33,467 nt of DNA from Stercoripulliclostridium_A sp045535235 (GTDB taxonomy: Bacteria > Bacillota > Clostridia > Christensenellales > DTU072), in assembly GCA_045535235.1 (NCBI GenBank), contig JAZSLG010000130.1, forward strand, positions 1-33,467, given 5' to 3'. Both the position numbers and the translations under genes were made by a program. Shown one piece after another: positions 25,996 through 32,814 of this stretch (positions within the stretch are counted from its first letter, which is position 1; the number at the start of each line of letters is the position of its first letter). The notes under the pieces were generated by a model, which was given only the letters and a program-made list of their open reading frames with translations, ran no database searches and was not told the origin of the DNA.

Positions 25996-26475
25996 ATGGA
26001 CGATAAAGTTATTAAAAAGTCTAAATCTATATATAACAGCATAGCAAAATACCTTGATGAAATAAAATGGGAGTATGATAGAAACGATAACGAACTTTGC
26101 ATCCACACCGGAGTTGGAAGCAATGATTTGCCTATCAATTTTTTCATTTCCGTCCTTCCCAAAAGCGAAATAATACTCTTTTATTCCTATTTCCCCTTCA
26201 AAGTTCCGCAAGCAAAATACGTAGACGTTGCTATAGCTATATGCGCTATTAACGACGGACTTCTTTACGGCAATATAGATTTTGATATGGAAAAAGGTTC
26301 TTTATCTTTCCGAATGACTACTTGTTTTTCCAATAGTTTGATAAGCAAGTCGGTTTTTAATCAAATGATGCAAATTGGAATCTCTACCATCGATGACTAT
26401 AACGACCTAATTTTTGATTTCGTGGAGGGTAAAATGAGTCTCGATAATTTGCTAAAAGCAATAGTCTGTGATTAA
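25996..26475 (+). CDS. YbjN-like protein, copy 1
   Basis: A 159-residue cytoplasmic protein with the pattern of YbjN-type proteins, whose fold is like that of type III secretion chaperones: an opening helix (KSKSIYNSIAKYLDE), YDRNDNELCIHTG, a strand series ending in YSYFPF, a helix AIAICAINDGLL, then GNIDFDMEKGSLSFRMTTCF. It is clearly paralogous to the next gene, sharing IYNS, LDE, YDR, LC, PI, PF, GN-D-DM-GS-FR, SL-I-KSVF and YND at matching places. AAAGGAG lies 6 nt before the ATG. Proteins of this fold usually bind peptides or other proteins, which suits an adaptor or substrate of the AAA+ protein encoded just upstream. Partner role inferred. Confidence 0.68.
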   Translation: MDDKVIKKSKSIYNSIAKYLDEIKWEYDRNDNELCIHTGVGSNDLPINFFISVLPKSEIILFYSYFPFKVPQAKYVDVAIAICAINDGLLYGNIDFDMEKGSLSFRMTTCFSNSLISKSVFNQMMQIGISTIDDYNDLIFDFVEGKMSLDNLLKAIVCD

Positions 26476-26488
26476 GGGGAGGAGTAAT

Positions 26489-26965
26489 ATGGTAAACGAA
26501 GCTGAAATTAAAAAAGCAAAACAAATTTATAATTCCCTTTGCTCCTTCTTGGACGAAAATAACCTAGTATACGATAGAGATGACGAAAACCTTTGCACGG
26601 ACTTTGGCTTTAAGGGTGACGACGTACCTATTCATTTGATAATGAAAATTAGTCCCGATTCACAATTTATAACTTTGTGCTCTTTCCTTCCTTTTGAAAT
26701 GGATATAAATATGCCCGTAGAGAACGCCTTGGCAGTTTGTTTTGTCAACAATATACTCCTACAAGGGAATTTTGACCTTGATATGTCGGATGGTAGCATA
26801 TATTTTAGGCTCGTCACTTCTTTTATTGATAGTTTGATTGATAAATCAGTTTTTCACAATATGATTCAAACCGCACTCAACACGGTTGAAACGTATAACG
26901 ACCAATTTGACTCTCTACGAAAAAAAGAAATCACTTTAGCAGAGTTCATTAAAAAGAATAAGTAA
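26489..26965 (+). CDS. YbjN-like protein, copy 2
   Basis: A 158-residue paralogue of the preceding protein, with about 35-40% identity judged by eye over the full length. The same strand-helix layout is seen, including YDRDDENLC, LPFEMDINMPVENALAVCFVNN, GNFDLDMSDGSIYFRLVTSF and SLIDKSVFHNMIQT. The start is placed at the ATG at 26489 because GGGGAGGAG lies just before it; an in-frame GTG at 26468 would overlap the previous gene and lie upstream of the ribosome site. It is the third gene of the AAA+ operon. The paralogues differ most at the C-terminus (KKNK versus VCD), so they may be non-equivalent subunits or clients. Function unknown. Confidence 0.68.
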   Translation: MVNEAEIKKAKQIYNSLCSFLDENNLVYDRDDENLCTDFGFKGDDVPIHLIMKISPDSQFITLCSFLPFEMDINMPVENALAVCFVNNILLQGNFDLDMSDGSIYFRLVTSFIDSLIDKSVFHNMIQTALNTVETYNDQFDSLRKKEITLAEFIKKNK

Positions 26966-27015
26966 TTAGCTAAAGCTTTTGCTTTTCTAGTTTGCAATCC
27001 TAATAAAATACTATC

Positions 27016-27040
27016 GTTCTCCCTAAAAGGGAGAACTTTC
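27016..27040 (+). terminator. Probable terminator of the AAA+/YbjN-like operon
   Basis: A perfect 9-bp stem (27016-27024 with 27028-27036), a 3-nt AAA loop, then only TTTC. The weak T-run means some read-through into the next gene is possible, and no clear promoter was seen in the 60 bp before it. Confidence 0.65.
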
Positions 27041-27096
27041 GTAAAGTTACCATTTTCCATTTAACGCCTGAATATTCTTTACTAAAGGAGGATGCC

Positions 27097-27810
27097 TTGT
27101 TTCCCATTTACGATATACACTCACACGTCCTTTTTAACCTGGACGACGGAGCGATAAACTTGGATACGTCTATCGAAATGCTTTCTCTAATGATTAAGCA
27201 AGGCGTAACCGACGTTTTTTGCACATCTCACGACGGGTTTTATCAAGACGAATACGACTCTCGATTTATCACGCTTGAAAAACGTGTTGCCGAGTTGGGC
27301 TTAGCTATTAATTTGCACAAAGGTTGTGAAATTTACTGTGAATGTAATTACGTAGACGAAATAATTGGTGGAATAAAAGACGGCTCCCTTTTCCCTCTTG
27401 GTAACAGCAATCATTACCTTATTGAGTTTTCGCCCTACGAAAGCAAGGACAATATATTAAAATCAGTTAAAAGAATTATAGATAGGACGGGTATTAACGT
27501 AATTATTGCACACGTTGAGCGTTGCTTTAACCTAGCTACCGATATGCACGCTGTAAGAGTTCTTGAAGATTACGGTGCAAAATTCCAAGTTAACGCCTAT
27601 TCTTTTGCGGAAGAGACCAATACTCTAATTAGAACTTTCGCTCTTGCTCTACTAAACGCCAAATTGGTTTACTTTATAGGTAGCGACGCCCATCGCATTA
27701 CGCACCGTCCTCCCCGATTAACCAAAGGAGTCAACCTTATATTATCAAAATGCGACGAGGATTATGCAAAAGATATACTTTTCCGTAACGCCCAAAAGTA
27801 TTTGTTTTAA
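27097..27810 (+). CDS. PHP-domain phosphoesterase, CpsB/YwqE-like (putative protein-tyrosine phosphatase)
   Basis: A 237-residue metal-dependent PHP enzyme. Metal-site residues can be followed in order: DIHSH (Asp6, His8, His10), DDGA (16-19), TSHDG (His45), GCEIY (Glu78), IIAHVERC (His139) and GSDAH (Asp197, His199). This is the pattern of the CpsB/YwqE group of manganese-dependent protein-tyrosine phosphatases that act on bacterial tyrosine kinases in capsule control. The usual TPHH motif reads TSHD here, so one histidine is replaced by Asp46. The start codon is TTG, fixed by the AAGGAGG ribosome site just upstream and by the position of the first metal motif. No tyrosine kinase or capsule gene is nearby, so the target is unknown; a histidinol-phosphatase-like activity is an alternative. 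Confidence 0.8.
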   Translation: MFPIYDIHSHVLFNLDDGAINLDTSIEMLSLMIKQGVTDVFCTSHDGFYQDEYDSRFITLEKRVAELGLAINLHKGCEIYCECNYVDEIIGGIKDGSLFPLGNSNHYLIEFSPYESKDNILKSVKRIIDRTGINVIIAHVERCFNLATDMHAVRVLEDYGAKFQVNAYSFAEETNTLIRTFALALLNAKLVYFIGSDAHRITHRPPRLTKGVNLILSKCDEDYAKDILFRNAQKYLF

Positions 27811-27811
27811 C

Positions 27812-27838
27812 AAAAAAGCGGAGCTTTTGCTCCGCTTT
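27812..27838. terminator. Bidirectional terminator between the PHP gene and the membrane protein gene
   Basis: A perfect 10-bp stem (27815-27824 with 27829-27838) with a TTTT loop. T-tracts are present in both directions, serving the two convergent genes. Confidence 0.88.
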
Positions 27839-27853
27839 AATTTAGAAACAAAA

Positions 27854-28510
27854 TTAAATTATTCCCAACGGTACGAGTACTGCTAACAATATTACGTTTA
27901 CACTCGCTAGCGTACCTAGGAAAATTGCTTGATTCTTTGGTTTCCAATCCGGAACGTAGCTTGAGGCAAGGAAGAAGGGAATATAGGTAGTAATAAATAC
28001 CGGGATTGCACCCCACCACTTGTATACCCAAATAAACGCAGGTGTCGCGGCAAGGAATATTTCTATTACGGAAAATAGTGCCGCCATACCTATTGCATTA
28101 ACAAGTTTGAAGGAAACTCCTTTGAATTTCTCACTAACGAAAAGCCTCTTGTTACGGTCCTCCGGCATCATCTTGCTAGCGATTATGCCTGCTATGGAAA
28201 ACATCATTGAGAGTTCCCAAGATACGCCGATTAGGAGTACAAACGTGCTACTTTCGTTTGAAACCGTCCATAATGGATATCCCGCACAATGACCGATTAT
28301 CGCGTTCATTATTTCATAAAACCAATGTACGGAATAAAGGGATATTCCGGCTATTATACCCTTCCAATTTTTAGCCTTTATTTCCGACCAGTATACGTAA
28401 AAAACAACTGCCAGTATAAAAATAAAGGTCCAATTAAAATTATCAAGACTACGTGGCACCACCGCTTTAACGGCGTCTTTTGCTACTTGAGAGCCATCTC
28501 CAAAAAACAT
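27854..28510 (-). CDS. Six-pass membrane protein of unknown function
   Basis: A 218-residue integral membrane protein with about six membrane helices: NWTFIFILAVVFYVYW, GIIAGISLYSVHWFYEIMNA, TFVLLIGVSWELSMMFSIAG, LVNAIGMAALFSVIEIFLAA, AIPVFITTYIPFFLASSYV and FLGTLASVNVILLAVLVPLG. Acidic or aromatic residues within helices (Glu in HWFYEIMN, in SWELSMMF and in FSVIEIF) could line a polar path, but no transporter family is recognised. The start is at the ATG at 28510, six bases after AAGGAGGA; the GTG at 28516 directly abuts the ribosome site. It is a single-gene unit with its own promoter and a shared downstream terminator. Confidence 0.75.
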   Translation of the reverse strand: MFFGDGSQVAKDAVKAVVPRSLDNFNWTFIFILAVVFYVYWSEIKAKNWKGIIAGISLYSVHWFYEIMNAIIGHCAGYPLWTVSNESSTFVLLIGVSWELSMMFSIAGIIASKMMPEDRNKRLFVSEKFKGVSFKLVNAIGMAALFSVIEIFLAATPAFIWVYKWWGAIPVFITTYIPFFLASSYVPDWKPKNQAIFLGTLASVNVILLAVLVPLGII

Positions 28511-28540
28511 AAGCACTCCTCCTTATTATTTTATATTTTT

Positions 28541-28569
28541 ATAATATCACCTTTTTTATAATTTGAAAA
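28541..28569 (-). promoter_or_regulatory. Promoter of the six-pass membrane protein gene
   Basis: On the minus strand -35 TTTTCA (28569-28564), 17-bp spacer, TGA then -10 TATTAT (28546-28541), an extended -10 promoter. Confidence 0.6.
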
Positions 28570-28573
28570 GACC

Positions 28574-28598
28574 TAAAAATAAAGCACCTTATGGTGCT
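28574..28598 (-). terminator. Terminator of the YhcH-family gene
   Basis: A 6-bp stem AGCACC/GGTGCT (28583-28598) with a 4-nt loop, followed on the minus strand by TTATTTTTAGG. It begins 6 nt after the stop codon. Confidence 0.75.
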
Positions 28599-28604
28599 AA
28601 ATTT

Positions 28605-29036
28605 TTATGCTTTGTGTGGTATTTTTATTACCAATTTTTTCATTTGCGTAGGAGTTGCGCTAACCCCGGGCATGTGCGCGTCGTTTGGCGTTAAAATCAG
28701 ATAGTCCCCCGCTTCCAGTACGTTAAGAATACCGCCCTCAACCTTGTAAAGCTCAATATCATACTCGTAAGGTTTTACGCATTCTCCTTTCTTCATTTCT
28801 TCTAAAGTCGTAACGCCTATTATCTCTCTCCCCGAAATAATAATTTGAACGTCGGTATAGGCTTTGTGTGCTTCATATACCCCCTCTTTCAAGGTTTTCG
28901 TAACGTAACTCGTCAAAAAGGCGTAAGCTCCGTTATCAAGCTCGTATCGTCCATCTTCCAGCTCTCCTTTTAACGCCTTAATCGTAAGGTCATATCCCGA
29001 TTGTGATAATTCTTTTATAGGTAAATATTTATCCAT
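28605..29036 (-). CDS. YhcH/YjgK/YiaL (NanQ)-family protein, putative sugar anomerase
   Basis: A 143-residue cupin-like protein of the YhcH/YjgK/YiaL family. Family features are the segment YEAHKAYTDVQIIISGREIIGV (about 57-78), the acidic MKKGECVKPYEYDIELYKVEGG and the metal-site-like LTPNDAHMPGVSA. Members are linked with sialic acid and other sugar acid catabolism; NanQ speeds up anomer conversion of N-acetylneuraminate. The start is at the ATG at 29036, after AAGGA; an upstream in-frame start at 29063 would include the ribosome site. The gene follows asnA by 43 nt, with a small hairpin between them, so it may be partly cotranscribed. No sialic acid gene is in the window, so the substrate is open. 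Confidence 0.85.
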   Translation of the reverse strand: MDKYLPIKELSQSGYDLTIKALKGELEDGRYELDNGAYAFLTSYVTKTLKEGVYEAHKAYTDVQIIISGREIIGVTTLEEMKKGECVKPYEYDIELYKVEGGILNVLEAGDYLILTPNDAHMPGVSATPTQMKKLVIKIPHKA

Positions 29037-29050
29037 GGTCTTTTCCTTAA

Positions 29051-29073
29051 TATAAAAGCTCACCTAAGTGAGC
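29051..29073 (-). terminator. Weak terminator or attenuator between asnA and the YhcH-family gene
   Basis: A 6-bp stem GCTCAC/GTGAGC (29058-29073) with a CTAA loop, followed on the minus strand by TTTTATATT. The short stem suggests incomplete termination, which would lower but not stop expression of the downstream gene. Confidence 0.6.
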
Positions 29074-29079
29074 CTTGTT

Positions 29080-30087
29080 TTATAACAAATGTATGCCTTT
29101 TTCCTTGCAAATACGATGTGTTTCTTCATCCCAAAGTGATACTTGTACTTCACCAATGTGTGCCTTTTGAAGCATAAGCATGGAAAGTCTGGACTGACCT
29201 ATACCTCCCCCCATAGTAAGAGGAAGTTCGCCGTTCAAAAGTGCCTTGTGGAAAAATAGCTCTTTTCTTTCTTCCGCATTTGCTTCCTTTAGTTGACGTG
29301 CTAGAGATTCCTCGTTTACGCGAATACCCATAGAGCTAATTTCCATGGCACAACCCAAGGTTTCATGCCAGAAAAGTAAGTCGCCGTTCATTTCCCAATC
29401 ATCGTAGTCGGGAGCGCGTCCATCGTGCTTTTTACCAGAAGCAAGAGTTTTACCTATTTGGGTAATAAATACCGTACCGTATTCTTTGACTATTGCGTTT
29501 TCTCTTTCCTTCGCACTCAAATCGGGATAGGTATCCTCAAGTTCTTGGGACGAAATAAACTTAACCGTTCTCTTTAGCTTTACGGTAAGTTGAGGATAAC
29601 GACATTTTAGTACGTCCATAGTTTCGCAAATCGCACCTACTATGCATTTTACTACTCTCTTTAGATAATCAACGGTACGAGTTTCCTCGGTGATAATTTT
29701 CTCCCAGTCCCATTGGTCAACGTAAACGGAGTGTAGGTTATCAAGCTCCTCATCACGTCTGATTGCATTCATATCGGTATATATGCCCTCTCCCGCCGAA
29801 AAACCGTAGTCGCGTAACGCCATACGCTTCCACTTAGCAAGTGAGTGTACTATTGCCGCTTGTTGTCCGTTTTCTTTCAAGTCGAAAGCTACCGCCCTTT
29901 CCACGCCGTTAAGGTCATCATTCATTCCCGTATTTGGGTCAACGAACAAAGGTGCGGAAACGCGCTTCAAATTGAGGGCAAGACAAAGTTTGTCCTCAAA
30001 GGTGCGCTTTAATATTCCAATTGCTGTTTGAGTATCATAAATACCCAATACTGCTTTATAATTTTCGGGGGTGATAACTTTACTCAT
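29080..30087 (-). CDS. asnA: Aspartate-ammonia ligase (asparagine synthetase A)
   Basis: Makes asparagine from aspartate, ammonia and ATP (giving AMP and PPi) in the cytoplasm. At 335 residues it is close to the 330 of the E. coli enzyme and follows it throughout: the N-terminal ITPENYKAVLGIYDTQTAIG, VSAPLFVDPNTGMNDDLNGVERAV, VHSLAKWKRMAL, SVYVDQWDWE, and the class II synthetase-like motif 3 GGGIGQSRLSML near the C-terminus. The fold is related to aspartyl/asparaginyl-tRNA synthetases. GGAGATAT lies ahead of the ATG. It starts 25 nt after asnS, so synthesis of asparagine and its attachment to tRNA are expressed together. No T-box or known regulator site was seen. Confidence 0.97.
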   Translation of the reverse strand: MSKVITPENYKAVLGIYDTQTAIGILKRTFEDKLCLALNLKRVSAPLFVDPNTGMNDDLNGVERAVAFDLKENGQQAAIVHSLAKWKRMALRDYGFSAGEGIYTDMNAIRRDEELDNLHSVYVDQWDWEKIITEETRTVDYLKRVVKCIVGAICETMDVLKCRYPQLTVKLKRTVKFISSQELEDTYPDLSAKERENAIVKEYGTVFITQIGKTLASGKKHDGRAPDYDDWEMNGDLLFWHETLGCAMEISSMGIRVNEESLARQLKEANAEERKELFFHKALLNGELPLTMGGGIGQSRLSMLMLQKAHIGEVQVSLWDEETHRICKEKGIHLL

Positions 30088-30112
30088 ATTGATATCTCCG
30101 CGAGACTAAAAT

Positions 30113-31489
30113 TTATAGTGAACCTACCGTTCTTGGGAACATGAGGGTATCACGAATGTTTTGAACGCCGGTAATATACATTAACATTCTATCAAAGCCT
30201 AAGCCAAAACCGGAGTGAGGTACGCTACCATACTTACGAGTATCAAGATATGCCTCGTAGCCTTCGGTGGGCATACCGCGCTTTGCCATGGCTTCAAGTA
30301 GTTTGTCCATATTCCATTCTCTTTCCGAGCCACCAATAATTTCGCCTAGTCCGGGCATTAAAAGGTCGGTTGCGGCAACAGTCTTTCCGTCATCGTTTTG
30401 CTTCATATAGAAGGACTTGATATCTGCAGGATAATCTACGATAAATACCGGCTTACCAAAATATTCGTCAGCAAGATACTTCTCGTGTTCAGTTTGGAGT
30501 CCTGCATCCCATTCTACGGGATACTTAAACTCCCTTCCACTCTTCTTTAGCACTTCGATAGCCTCGGTGTAGGTGATACGTGCAAAATCGTTGGATACTA
30601 CGTTTTCTAGTTTTTCAATCAATCCCTTTTCCACCCATTGGTTAAAGAATGCGATTTCATCGGGGCAGTTTGCAAGTACGTCTTTAATAATGTACTTAAT
30701 GAAGTCTTCCGCAATTTCAATAATATCGTCTATTTCCGCAAAGCATACTTCGGGCTCGATGTGCCAAAACTCTGCCAAGTGACGAGGGGTATTTGAATGC
30801 TCTGCACGGAAGGTAGGGCCAAAGGTGTAGATTTTACCAAGACCCATGGCTGCCATTTCGCCCTCTAATTGAGCAGAAACGGTAAGACCTGCTTTCTTTG
30901 CAAAGAAATCGTTTGCATAGTATTCTTCTTCACTTTGGAACTCGGTCTTCCAATCGTGGGTAGTTACTCTAAACATTTCACCGGCGCCTTCACAGTCGCT
31001 ACCGGTAATAATGGGTGCGTGAACGTATTTATAATCTCTTTCACCAAAATATCTGTGAATAGCTTGTGCTAGTACGGAACGTACTGCAAATACGGATTCA
31101 AAATATCTGGTCCTTACGCGAAGGTGAGGTATGGTGCGCAAAAACTCGACGGTATGTCTTTTCTTTTGCATGGGGAAATCAGCGGGGCATAGTCCCAATA
31201 CGGTTAGTTCTTTAACTTGAACTTCGTAACCGTTTCTTTCGGAAACTACAAGCGAACCTACTGCTTTAATAGAAGTACCTACAGGCATGGCGTCTTTTAG
31301 TACGTTTTCGCTAATGCTATTTTTGTCTATAATAAGTTGCAAGTTCTTTAAGCAAGTGCCGTCGTTAAGCTCAATAAAAGCAACTGCTTTACTATCTCTA
31401 GCCGTTCTAACCCAACCGCATACGGTAATGTCGGCGCTCAAATAATTTTGTCCGTTATCTAGGATTTGTTTGATATCGGTGTGTTTCAT
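30113..31489 (-). CDS. asnS: Asparaginyl-tRNA synthetase
   Basis: Charges tRNA-Asn with asparagine. The 458-residue product (E. coli 466) has the N-terminal OB-fold anticodon-binding domain (VCGWVRTARDSKAVAFIELNDGTCLKNLQLII, about 24-55) and the class II catalytic core with motif 2 FRAEHSNTPRHLAEFWHIEPE and motif 3 GFGLGFDRMLMYITG near the C-terminus, ending NIRDTLMFPRTVGSL. The asparagine-type motif 2 (FRAEHSNTPRHLAEF) separates it from aspartyl enzymes. The ATG follows GGGAGAAG. It is the first gene of the asnS-asnA unit, with its own promoter in the gap shared with the divergent DUF2804 gene. Confidence 0.97.
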   Translation of the reverse strand: MKHTDIKQILDNGQNYLSADITVCGWVRTARDSKAVAFIELNDGTCLKNLQLIIDKNSISENVLKDAMPVGTSIKAVGSLVVSERNGYEVQVKELTVLGLCPADFPMQKKRHTVEFLRTIPHLRVRTRYFESVFAVRSVLAQAIHRYFGERDYKYVHAPIITGSDCEGAGEMFRVTTHDWKTEFQSEEEYYANDFFAKKAGLTVSAQLEGEMAAMGLGKIYTFGPTFRAEHSNTPRHLAEFWHIEPEVCFAEIDDIIEIAEDFIKYIIKDVLANCPDEIAFFNQWVEKGLIEKLENVVSNDFARITYTEAIEVLKKSGREFKYPVEWDAGLQTEHEKYLADEYFGKPVFIVDYPADIKSFYMKQNDDGKTVAATDLLMPGLGEIIGGSEREWNMDKLLEAMAKRGMPTEGYEAYLDTRKYGSVPHSGFGLGFDRMLMYITGVQNIRDTLMFPRTVGSL

Positions 31490-31525
31490 TTGACTTCTCC
31501 CAAAATGAATATTATTTATTCAAAT

Positions 31526-31554
31526 ATTATTACAAATTTTTGTCGCAAAGTCAA
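31526..31554 (-). promoter_or_regulatory. Promoter of asnS-asnA
   Basis: On the minus strand -35 TTGACT (31554-31549), 17-bp spacer, -10 AATAAT (31531-31526); shifted TAATAT/TAATAA hexamers are alternatives. The short leader holds TGAATA and TATTCA as a small inverted repeat. No T-box features (no conserved antiterminator sequence) are present. Confidence 0.6.
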
Positions 31555-31638
31555 TAATTATATTTAAGAAATATATAACGTATACTAACTATAAAGATTT
31601 TTAACTTATATTTTACGTTAGTTCTTGTAAATTAGTTC

Positions 31639-31667
31639 TTGAAATAATACATAATCGGTGTTATTAT
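31639..31667 (+). promoter_or_regulatory. Promoter of the DUF2804 gene
   Basis: -35 TTGAAA (31639-31644), 17-bp spacer, TGT then -10 TATTAT (31662-31667), an extended -10 promoter. The leader is about 20 nt and contains the GTGGAGAG ribosome site. Confidence 0.7.
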
Positions 31668-31694
31668 ATTGACATATATAGTGGAGAGCTTTTT

Positions 31695-32750
31695 ATGAGT
31701 AAACAAATTGAGTACGTTGCTTCAACACCTCTTTTGGATGAGAAAGGTAACCTTTTGGCTAAAGGTTGGGCTCGTCATAACGTTTTTAAGTATGAAAGAC
31801 GCCTTGTGAAGCCACGTTTTCGTTTGAAAGAATGGGATTTCCACCAAATCCAAGACGGACAATATAAAGTTCTTATAAATTTCTTTAACATTACCGTAGG
31901 CACCTCCGCCGCCGCATCCATACGCGACGTTTGCACGGGTGAGTTAATTGCGGAAAACGTTGTAATAATTCCCTTTACTCGCAATAAATATCTTCCCCCG
32001 GAAATAGGCGACGCTACTAATAAGTTGGTATTTGACGATAAAGGCATAAAGATGATATACGATACTAACGTTGAGGAAGGTTACCGCCATATCACCTTTG
32101 AAAGTACCTATAACGGAGAGCCTATAAAATACGACTTTACGGAAGAAATACCAAAAGGCCACGAAAATATAACGATAGTAACTCCATTCCCAAAAAAGAA
32201 AAATCAATTTTTCCTAACCACCAAACAAAACTGTTTACCTGCAGAAGGATACGTACAAATCGGTGAGAAGAAGATATCTTTTAGTAAAGATAAATCCTTT
32301 GGCGTAATGGACTGGGGGCGTGGTATATGGCCACACAAATGCCATTGGTATTGGGGTAACGGCTCAACCTATTTGACTGATGAAAATGGAGAAAGACACA
32401 CCTTCGGATTTGAAATTACTTGGCTCATCGGTGACGATTCTTACGCTACGGAAACCTGCCTATTTTACGATGGAAAGGCACACAAGATCGGCAAAGTCGA
32501 CGTTAGAGAGTTCCCCGGCAAAAAGGGTTGGTTGGAGCCTTGGGAATTTTACTCGGAGGACGGAAGATTCGAGATGGTTATGACCCCCTTTTACGACGAC
32601 CATTCTCGCACCCTTAACAAAGATATATTAGGAACGGAATGCCACCAAGCACACGGTCTTTGGAACGGAAAGGTTATCTTGGACGACGGCAAGGTACTAG
32701 AAATAAAGGACATGTATGCTTTTTGCGAATACGTTAAAAATTCGTGGTAA
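31695..32750 (+). CDS. DUF2804 family protein
   Basis: A 351-residue protein of the DUF2804 family, seen from EWDFHQIQDGQYKVLINFFNIT near the N-terminus and the central FGVMDWGRGIWPHKCHWYWGNGSTY, with further conserved-looking FGFEITWLIGDDSYATE and CHQAHGLWNGKVILDDG. The fold is mostly beta, with no signal peptide or membrane helix, so it is probably cytoplasmic. The family has no established activity; the Trp- and His-rich centre could bind a lipid or sugar-like ligand, but this is not shown. GTGGAGAG lies 7 nt before the ATG. It may be cotranscribed with the metallophosphoesterase 64 nt downstream, as no terminator is seen between them. Confidence 0.82.
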   Translation: MSKQIEYVASTPLLDEKGNLLAKGWARHNVFKYERRLVKPRFRLKEWDFHQIQDGQYKVLINFFNITVGTSAAASIRDVCTGELIAENVVIIPFTRNKYLPPEIGDATNKLVFDDKGIKMIYDTNVEEGYRHITFESTYNGEPIKYDFTEEIPKGHENITIVTPFPKKKNQFFLTTKQNCLPAEGYVQIGEKKISFSKDKSFGVMDWGRGIWPHKCHWYWGNGSTYLTDENGERHTFGFEITWLIGDDSYATETCLFYDGKAHKIGKVDVREFPGKKGWLEPWEFYSEDGRFEMVMTPFYDDHSRTLNKDILGTECHQAHGLWNGKVILDDGKVLEIKDMYAFCEYVKNSW

Positions 32751-32814
32751 ACATATTAATCTAGCAAAAAGGAAAATTATGAAATAATCGTCCCTTGGAC
32801 AAACGGAGAAAAAA

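Noticed and set aside
14041..27810. A type VII secretion locus, suggested by an EccA-like ATPase near a large surface protein.
   Set aside because: No EssC/EccC ATPase, WXG100 proteins or EccB/D-type membrane proteins are present, and the giant protein has an ordinary signal peptide.
31490..31694. A T-box riboswitch before asnS, which would fit an asparagine operon.
   Set aside because: The gap is about 200 bp, very AT-rich and shared with a divergent promoter; the conserved T-box antiterminator sequence is absent on the minus strand.
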